Source: Emticicia agri (GTDB lineage Bacteria > Bacteroidota > Bacteroidia > Cytophagales > Spirosomataceae). From it: a stretch of 64,000 nucleotides of DNA. Positions within the stretch are counted from its first letter, which is position 1, and every line of letters starts with the position of its first letter. The position numbers and the translations under genes are program-made. The notes below the pieces were generated by a model, which saw only the letters and a program-made list of their open reading frames with translations, was not told where the DNA came from and ran no database searches. Below are positions 56,843 through 64,000 of the stretch, in pieces. The DNA lies in contig CAMAQF010000013.1 of assembly GCA_945860265.1 (NCBI GenBank), forward strand, positions 1 through 64,000. Reading direction: 5' to 3'.

Positions 56843-57682
56843 ATGAAAGTAGAATACGAAAAAATCTCACCTGATACTGGTAGCTCATTTCGTCTGATTC
56901 ATTGGAAGTCAGAAAACGACCGATATTTCTGGCACTATCACCCAGAATACGAGATTGTTTTTGTCAGAAAAGGGTCGGGTAAATTGCACATTGGCGAACA
57001 TCTAAAAAACTACGAAGAAGGCGAATTGGTTTTTATCGGACCCGATTTGCCCCATACGGGCTTTGGCTACGGTGTCATTGGCGAACATGAAGAAATTGTG
57101 GTACAACTCCGCAAAGATTTTTTGGGCGAGGAATTCATGCAAAAACCTGAATTACAGCATATTAGAAAGCTTTTCGAGCGAGCAAAACAAGGTCTTTCAT
57201 TTCAAGGGAAATCCCGAAAAATTGTAGCTTCCAAACTTCAAAAAATGCTCACATTTTCGCATTTTGAAAGACTCGTTGAACTACTAAATATTTTTGATAT
57301 ACTTGCCACAACTACTGAGTTTTCGGTGCTAAATGCTGCCGATAAACGCTTTGATTTTAATCATAAAGACGAAGACCGCATCAACAAAGTTTATGAATAC
57401 GTTGAGCAGAATTACCAAAAAAATATTGATATTCAAACAGTTGCCGATTTAACTAATTTGACCATTCCTTCTTTTTGTCGATATTTCAAGAAAATTTCGC
57501 ATATTACCTATACTGATTTCGTGAACGAATATCGAATTAATCAAGCCTGCCGTTTGTTGTTTGAAAATAAACCCATCGCCGATATTTGTTTTGAAGTGGG
57601 TTTTAATAATATTTCGCATTTCAATAAAACTTTTAAGCAGTTGAAAGGCATGAGTCCGAGAGAATATAAATCTAAACAGTAG
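56843..57682 (+). CDS. AraC family transcriptional regulator with N-terminal cupin
   Basis: FWHYHPEYEIVFVRKGSGKLHIGEH...DLTNLTIPSFCRYFKKISHITYTDFVNEYRINQACRLL...VGFNNISHFNKTFKQLKGMSPREYK. Confidence 0.94.
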   Translation: MKVEYEKISPDTGSSFRLIHWKSENDRYFWHYHPEYEIVFVRKGSGKLHIGEHLKNYEEGELVFIGPDLPHTGFGYGVIGEHEEIVVQLRKDFLGEEFMQKPELQHIRKLFERAKQGLSFQGKSRKIVASKLQKMLTFSHFERLVELLNIFDILATTTEFSVLNAADKRFDFNHKDEDRINKVYEYVEQNYQKNIDIQTVADLTNLTIPSFCRYFKKISHITYTDFVNEYRINQACRLLFENKPIADICFEVGFNNISHFNKTFKQLKGMSPREYKSKQ

Positions 57683-57785
57683 TGACTGTCGCCTCAAAAG
57701 AGGAACAAAAAAGTGGGGAATCAAATTTCTATTAAAATCTTTTCACTAATTTCGCCCTCAGAAAATCAACAAAACTTCATCAACA

Positions 57786-59417
57786 ATGAATAACGCCTTT
57801 TTTAAAGTTCCATCGCCATTCAATGAGCCAGTTTTAAATTATGGCCCGGGTTCACCCGAAAAAATTGCTCTTAAAAAAGCAATTGCCGAAGCTCGCTCAA
57901 AGGTCATCGAAGTTCCGATGTACATTGGCTCAGAACTTATACATACCGATAATAAAATCAAACTTTCGCCTCCTCACGACCACCAGCACGTATTGGGTTA
58001 TGCCAGCGAAGGCGACGCCTCGCACGTACACAAGGCTATAGATGCCGCTTTGGCCGCTCGTGAAAACTGGGCAAATCTTTCTTGGGAACACCGTGCAAGT
58101 ATTTTCTTGAAAGCCGCCGACCTTTTGGCTGGCCCATATCGTGCAAAAATTAATGCTGCCACAATGCTCGGACAGTCGAAAAATGCTTACCAAGCCGAAA
58201 TTGATGCGGCTTGCGAGTTTATCGACTTTTTACGTTTCAATGTCTATTTCATGCAGCAAATCTACGCAGGTCAGCCTGAGTCGGTGCGTGGATTGTGGAA
58301 TCGTGTTGAATATCGTCCGCTCGAAGGATTTGTTTTTGCTCTTACACCTTTCAACTTTACGGCCATTGCAGGAAATCTACCGGCATGTGTAGCCATGATG
58401 GGTAACGTAACTGTCTGGAAACCAGCCTACCCACAAATATATTCGGCCAACGTAATCATGGAGGTTTTGCGTGAGGCAGGCTTGCCTGATGGCGTAATTA
58501 ACTTGATTTATGTTGACGGCCCAGTAGCTGGAGATATTATTTTCAAACACCCAGATTTTGCAGGAATTCACTTTACAGGTAGTACGAAAGTTTTCCAAAC
58601 AATTTGGCAGACAATAGGTGAGAATATTTCAAAATTCAAGACATATCCACGTATTGTGGGCGAAACTGGTGGAAAAGACTTCGTAATGGCCCATGAATCA
58701 GCCGATGTGAAGGCATTGGCAACTGGTTTGATTCGTGGAGCATTTGAGTATCAAGGACAGAAATGTTCGGCAGCTTCTCGTGCATACATTCCTTCGAATA
58801 TTTGGCCAGCAGTAAAAGAGCAAGTAATTGCTGATTTACAGGAAATAAAAATGGGCGGAACAGAAGATTTTTCAAACTTCGTGAATGCAGTTATTGATGA
58901 AAAATCATTTGATAAAATCATTGGTTACATCAATAATGCCAAGAAAAGTGATAAAATAAATGTAATTGCGGGTGGAAATGGCGATAAATCGAAGGGTTAT
59001 TTCGTTGAACCAACGATTCTGCAAACAACCGACCCAAATTATATAACGATGTGCGAAGAAATTTTCGGGCCTGTGCTAACAATCTATGTTTACGAACCAC
59101 AAGATTTTGAAAAAACACTTGAATTAGTTGATGCTACTTCACCTTATGCCCTAACAGGTGCAATTTTCTCACAAGATAGATACACAATTGATTTGGCCAT
59201 GAAAAAATTAGTCAATTCAGCTGGCAATTTCTATATCAATGATAAGCCAACGGGTGCGGTTGTTGGTCAGCAGCCGTTTGGCGGTGCAAGAGCATCGGGA
59301 ACAAACGACAAAGCAGGTTCGATTTTGAATCTTTATCGTTGGGTTCAGCCACGCACAATCAAAGAAACATTCGTTTCGCCAACCGATTATAAATATTCGT
59401 TTTTGGGAGAAGAGTAA
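57786..59417 (+). CDS. pruA: 1-pyrroline-5-carboxylate dehydrogenase
   Basis: FTGSTKVFQTIWQTIGENISKFKTYPRIVGETGGKDFVMAHESADV...FEYQGQKCSAASRAYIP...GAVVGQQPFGGARASGTNDKAG. Confidence 0.95.
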   Translation: MNNAFFKVPSPFNEPVLNYGPGSPEKIALKKAIAEARSKVIEVPMYIGSELIHTDNKIKLSPPHDHQHVLGYASEGDASHVHKAIDAALAARENWANLSWEHRASIFLKAADLLAGPYRAKINAATMLGQSKNAYQAEIDAACEFIDFLRFNVYFMQQIYAGQPESVRGLWNRVEYRPLEGFVFALTPFNFTAIAGNLPACVAMMGNVTVWKPAYPQIYSANVIMEVLREAGLPDGVINLIYVDGPVAGDIIFKHPDFAGIHFTGSTKVFQTIWQTIGENISKFKTYPRIVGETGGKDFVMAHESADVKALATGLIRGAFEYQGQKCSAASRAYIPSNIWPAVKEQVIADLQEIKMGGTEDFSNFVNAVIDEKSFDKIIGYINNAKKSDKINVIAGGNGDKSKGYFVEPTILQTTDPNYITMCEEIFGPVLTIYVYEPQDFEKTLELVDATSPYALTGAIFSQDRYTIDLAMKKLVNSAGNFYINDKPTGAVVGQQPFGGARASGTNDKAGSILNLYRWVQPRTIKETFVSPTDYKYSFLGEE

Positions 59418-59422
59418 AACTT

Positions 59423-59495
59423 AGACAAAAGATGTGAGACAAGAGATGTGAGAACAAAACGAAAATAAAATCGTTAAGTAATATATCTTTTGTCT
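59423..59495. repeat. tandem plus inverted repeat
   Basis: AGACAAAAGATGTG AGACAAGAGATGTG tandem units, with inverted ATCTTTTGTCT at 59485-59495. Confidence 0.65.
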
Positions 59496-59517
59496 TATAT
59501 CTCATTTCTATACAACT

Positions 59518-60210
59518 ATGGAAGAACAAACCAAACTTGACCGAATTATTGACGCTCGCATGAAGCTCAAAGCTCGGTTTGAAGATAAAATGAAAACAAG
59601 CCCATCAATGGCCGATGAAGAGCCGATGGGAAATGGGTCAATTAACCGACATGGAATGCCGCAATTGCCTGTTGGACAAACACTTACAGTCAAATGGCCT
59701 GTGCTTGATTTGGGTTATCACCCAGATATTACGCTTGACCGTTGGCGATTGACAATCAACGGCGAAGTCGAAAACCCAGTGGTGCTAACTTGGGAGGATT
59801 TCATGGAATTGCCACAAGTAGAAGATACCAGCGATTTTCACTGCGTAACTACGTGGTCAAAGATGGATATGGTTTGGAAGGGCGTTCGTTTAATTGATTT
59901 GGCGGCACTTGTTCAGCCTAAAGAAACTGCTACGCATATCATCTGCTACGGCTACGACACCTATACAACAAATGTATCGCTTGAAGAAGCCCTCAAGCCC
60001 GATGTTTTAATTGCCCACACTGTCTATAACGAACCTTTAGCCAAAGAACACGGCGGCCCAGCACGCATGATTACACCACAACTTTACGCATGGAAAGGCT
60101 CAAAATGGATAAAGAGAATTGAGTTTTTGACAAAAAATAAATTAGGTTTTTGGGAAGAAAGAGGATATTCAAATACGGCTTATCCTTGGCGAAATGATAG
60201 ATATAGTTGA
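59518..60210 (+). CDS. sulfite oxidase-like molybdopterin oxidoreductase (YedY/MsrP-like fold)
   Basis: WRLTINGEVENPVVLTWEDFMELPQVEDTSDFHCVTTWSKMDMVWKGVRLIDL...HGGPARMITPQLYAWKGSKWIKRIEFL. Confidence 0.92.
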   Translation: MEEQTKLDRIIDARMKLKARFEDKMKTSPSMADEEPMGNGSINRHGMPQLPVGQTLTVKWPVLDLGYHPDITLDRWRLTINGEVENPVVLTWEDFMELPQVEDTSDFHCVTTWSKMDMVWKGVRLIDLAALVQPKETATHIICYGYDTYTTNVSLEEALKPDVLIAHTVYNEPLAKEHGGPARMITPQLYAWKGSKWIKRIEFLTKNKLGFWEERGYSNTAYPWRNDRYS

Positions 60211-60358
60211 GAAAATATATTTGTTACCCCTAAGAAGCTAACAAACACGAAGTTATTCTTCGTGCAAATTAGTTTCTTAGAGGCAAACACTAAAATATTC
60301 ACAAATAATTTTCGACATATTTGCGTTTAAAGATTAAATCCTTTCGTAAATACTTCAA

Positions 60359-61690
60359 ATGCCTAAAATTCTTTTCTTGTTTTTAGTTTTTAGCTTTACA
60401 AAGAGTTTTGGACAAACCTTCTCCCCTTTTGAGTTACGCACAGATTTAGCATTTTTGAAAGAACGCATCGAGGAAATTCATCCAAATCCTTATAAGTTTA
60501 TTAATCAAAATCGCTTTCAACTGATTTATGACTCGCTATACAAAGTTGAGCGACCGCTCAATGTCAAACAAACATTCGTACATTACCTAAATCTCATACG
60601 TGCTATTCAGTGCGGGCATACTTCTATTTTTGTTGACGAGCGTCTGATTAAACCCAATAATGTCAATCCGAAGTTCTTGCCAATGGAGGTGGTTATTTTC
60701 GAAGACAAAGTTTATGTATCCAGAAATTTATCTGAGAATAATTTACTGATTAAAGGCTCCGAGATTTTGGAGATTGAAGATATTCCCATAGCTAAACTAC
60801 TAAAAAACCTTTCAAAATACACCTTTCAAAATGGCGATGGCTTAAATGCTGACGTAAATGCGTATTATTTCCAACGTAATTTTAGAAGATTACTTTACTT
60901 GTTTTTTGATGAGCAAGATGAACTAAAGCTAAAAGTTAGGCTTGACAAAGGGGTTAAAAATCTGAGTGTTATGACTCAACCTTTGGCATATCTTCGAGAG
61001 ATGGAAGCCGAGCGAAATCCAATTAAAAATGCAGATTTCTACAAAAATATTTTTTTAGGCGCAAACACCACTAAAACCTCGGTGCTAAGAATTAGAAGTT
61101 TTGATGGAAACGAGTTTGAAAATGGAAATTTTCACAATGAAATTCAAGGAATTTTTAGAAAAATCACAGAGAAACAATCAAAAAACCTCATAATTGATGT
61201 AAGAAATAATGCAGGTGGCGGCCTCGATTATGCTGATGAAATACTCAAATATTTACTCAAAAAACCTTATCAAAAATACCAAATTAGAAGTGATTCTACT
61301 GTAAAAGTTAAGGAAAAAAGACTTTCGGCCAATCAGTTTTATGAACCCATCAACGAATATATATTTGAAGGCAATATTTATGTCTTAACTAATGAAGGAA
61401 CATTTTCGACAGCGGTTTATTTGGCGGCACATCTCAAAAATCAAGAAAACGTCGCTTTGATTGGAACAACTTGTGGTGGAGCTGCCGATGGTTCCTCGGC
61501 TGGTGAGTTTACCTCTTTTACATTACCCAATACACAATTTACGGTAAATTTACCACTACTTAAAATCAACTATAACACTACTACTGAGCTTTATTTAAAG
61601 CCAACTTTTGAAGTCAAACAGACTTATAGAGATTTTTTAGCTGGAGAAGATAGCATTATGGACTTTGCTAAGACCTTGATTGAAAAATAA
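60359..61690 (+). CDS. S41 family peptidase
   Basis: NLIIDVRNNAGGGLDYADEILKYLL...VLTNEGTFSTAVYLAAHLKNQENVALIGTTCGGAADGSSAGEF. Confidence 0.88.
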   Translation: MPKILFLFLVFSFTKSFGQTFSPFELRTDLAFLKERIEEIHPNPYKFINQNRFQLIYDSLYKVERPLNVKQTFVHYLNLIRAIQCGHTSIFVDERLIKPNNVNPKFLPMEVVIFEDKVYVSRNLSENNLLIKGSEILEIEDIPIAKLLKNLSKYTFQNGDGLNADVNAYYFQRNFRRLLYLFFDEQDELKLKVRLDKGVKNLSVMTQPLAYLREMEAERNPIKNADFYKNIFLGANTTKTSVLRIRSFDGNEFENGNFHNEIQGIFRKITEKQSKNLIIDVRNNAGGGLDYADEILKYLLKKPYQKYQIRSDSTVKVKEKRLSANQFYEPINEYIFEGNIYVLTNEGTFSTAVYLAAHLKNQENVALIGTTCGGAADGSSAGEFTSFTLPNTQFTVNLPLLKINYNTTTELYLKPTFEVKQTYRDFLAGEDSIMDFAKTLIEK

Positions 61691-62010
61691 GGAATATGTC
61701 AATGTTTAGGATCCAAAATCCGCCAAAACTCCATTCAATACTTCTGATAAGGATAAATGAGATTCTTGCCTGTTCTTAATTTTTAAGAAAGTTCAAAACC
61801 TATTTCTAATGATATTCTAATTTGGATTAAACCGACAAAATTCAAGTTTTGCGGTAAAAAAAACAAAAATGGGTCTTTTAGTCGTCGAGGTGTTAGTTTT
61901 TAGCATTTTTCAGTCAAGATGGTTTGAACAATAAATTATTTATGTTTGTTTGGACTTACGGATGGCAAAATTATTTTTAGTTAACGCTAAATCCAAAAAG
62001 TCTTAAATTT

Positions 62011-64000
62011 ATGAATGAAACAATATTAAAAAGTATTTTAGAAAAATTAGCCTTCTACTTTGAGTTTAGTAACTATCTGAGTTTGAGTAATCCGACTTTC
62101 ACAACGAAAGAAGATTTTATTACAGAACTTCGCAGTAGTATCGAAAAAAAAGGAGTACTTCTTATAGAAAACTCGGTTGAATTTAGCCAAATCAAAGAGT
62201 TTGAAAAAAAAACTACCACACCATTTCTTTTTTTTGATAAAAATGGTGAAGCATACTTCTTTGTTCCGAGCAAAAAAATAAAGAGCAAAAAGCATTTAGA
62301 ATCACTGGTGAAGGTTTATTACCCATCAATAGTACCTTAGAAAAGCTGGATGTTTCTTCAGAGAAAGTCCAGCTTTTTACATTTTTCCCAGTAGAGTCTA
62401 TCTCCAATGAAGCGAATCAAGAAATTGTAAAATTATCACCTTTCAAGCGTTTGGTCAATATGCTTCGCCTTGAACGACGAGATATTTATTCAGTCTACGT
62501 ATATGCCCTCTTGATTGGTACAATTAGTTTGGCTTTGCCACTTGGTATTCAAGCCATTATTGGTTTTGTGCAGGGTGGTGTTTATTTTAGTTCGATTTAT
62601 ATTTTGATTGGTTTGGTTATTTTGGCTTTGATTCTTTCGGGGGTAATGCAGGTAATGCAACTAACTATTGTAGAATATCTGCAAGAACGGCTTTTCATCA
62701 AATCGGCTTTTGAATATACTTATCGCATTACCCACATCAAAACCGAAGCACTTAGAAATTTTTATCCACCCGAATTGATGAATCGTTTTTTCGACATCAT
62801 AACGGTGCAAAAAACTTTACCAAAAATCTTGATTGATGTAACAGCCGCCGTCATTCAAATCATTTTTGGACTTTTACTACTTTCGGCCTATCACCCTTTG
62901 TTTATAGGTTTTGCTCTACTTACGGTTTTAATCATTTTCGTGGTTATCAGAATTTATGGTAAAAGATTGCTCGATGCAAACATCGTAAAATCGAAGTATA
63001 AATTCAAAATAGCGTATTGGTTACAAGACATGGCACGAATGGTATCGGTGTTCAAAATTGCTGGGGGACAGAATTTTCCTCTTCAAAAAATGGAATATTT
63101 AGTAGGTAATTACCTAAAATACCGTCAAAAATATTTTAGATATTTACTTATCTTGTTTTATAATGCTGTATTTTTCAAGGTTTTGGTTGTTGGAGGATTG
63201 CTGGTTTTAGGAACCTATTTAGTCGTAAATCTGCAAATTACAATCGGACAGTTTGTAGCTTCTGAAATCATAATAGTTTTGGTCGTGAGTTCGGTCGAAA
63301 AAGTTATTTTATCATTCGATTCAATTTTTGATTTACTAACAGCGGTCGATAAACTCGGTCAAATATCTGATCTTCCCCTCGAAAACCATAAAGGCGTTTT
63401 GAGACATTTGGATAATAGCAAACAAGGAATTGGTTTGGAACTCAAAGGCCTCAGATATAAATTTGAAGACAATCCTGATTATGTCTTAAATAACATAAAC
63501 TTGAAAGTAAATCCTTCTGAGAAAATTGCAGTTTCGGGCATGAATGGCTCAGGAAAAGAAACGTTCTTGAAAGTTTTAGCAGGAATTTTAGGAAACTATC
63601 AAGGACTTATTGCTTACGATGGCATTTCGATGCGTGATATTCAACAAGAACATTTCTTTAAGTATGTGAAGAAAAATCAAACCGTTGATGCCATATTTGA
63701 TGGTACAATTTTGGAAAATATTTCGCTCAACCGAATAGAGTGAACTGGAACAAAAATCCAGGAAGTACTTGATGGTCTTCAACTGACCGAAAGCATCGGG
63801 AAACTAAAAGAAGGTCTTCAAACACAAATATTATCGGGTGGTCGACAGTTTTCCGATAGTTTCAAAACCAAACTAATTTTAGCCCGCTATCTGCTCTTGG
63901 AGCCACGCCTTCTGATACTCTCAAACTGTTTCGACTCATTCAGTCAGACCGAGTTAGCAGCAATTATTGCCTTTATTTTTTCATCCGAAAAATCAACAAC
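62011..64000 (+). pseudogene. peptidase-less HlyB-type ABC transporter (permease + NBD), broken by a frameshift and an in-frame TGA, runs off the right edge
   Basis: ORFs 62011-62340 and 62451-63743 plus the open continuation TGTKIQEVLDGLQLTESIGKLKEGLQTQILSGGRQFSDSFKTKLILARYLLLEPRLLIL after TGA 63741-63743; six TM helices, NBD motifs. Confidence 0.75.

Noticed and set aside
56587-56844. 85-aa minus-strand ORF between rdgB and the AraC gene
   Set aside because: Overlaps the rdgB 3' end and the AraC start codon; composition not convincing, although the intergenic part could encode something short.
63741-63743. TGA as a recoded (selenocysteine) codon in the ABC transporter
   Set aside because: No catalytic cysteine is expected at this NBD position, no SECIS-like hairpin is evident, and a separate frameshift upstream favours pseudogenisation or sequencing error.
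1-64000. CRISPR arrays, retrons, phage structural genes, restriction-modification or known defence operons
   Set aside because: No regularly spaced repeats, reverse transcriptase, capsid/tail, methyltransferase or nuclease cluster seen; the ORF6N gene alone is not evidence of a prophage.

Overview
The window is AT-rich chromosomal DNA from a Bacteroidota genome, probably Cytophagales. This is inferred from the SusC/SusD pairs, DUF1080 proteins and codon/leader style; no database search was possible. Most of it is housekeeping or catabolic: a fad beta-oxidation operon, asd, purB, udk, cry-DASH, LemA/TPM proteins, pth, pyrR, an MFS transporter, Moco/sulfite-oxidase genes, a SusCD/DUF1080/GH3/Gfo-Idh glycoside utilisation locus, prfA, rdgB, pruA and an S41 peptidase. 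The best-supported unusual feature is a ~7.34 kb integrated island at about 29386-36741. It splits an ABM-domain (antibiotic biosynthesis monooxygenase-like) gene into two halves that rejoin in frame when the island is removed. Its right end is the 3' half of a tRNA-Asn gene plus a terminator. The two junctions share an imperfect 12-bp direct repeat (10/12), and the left end holds the C-terminal remnant of a tyrosine recombinase. The reconstructed empty site matches the tRNA-Asn anticodon stem-loop at 13/15 positions, which suggests site-specific integration into a tRNA-mimicking secondary site. The island carries a PI-PLC-like protein and a SusC/SusD pair. Other notable items are an ABC transporter gene with two independent lesions at the right edge, two accessory genes inside the fad operon, two distant hairpins related by compensatory base-pair changes, a small cationic secreted peptide, and several palindromic intergenic elements.
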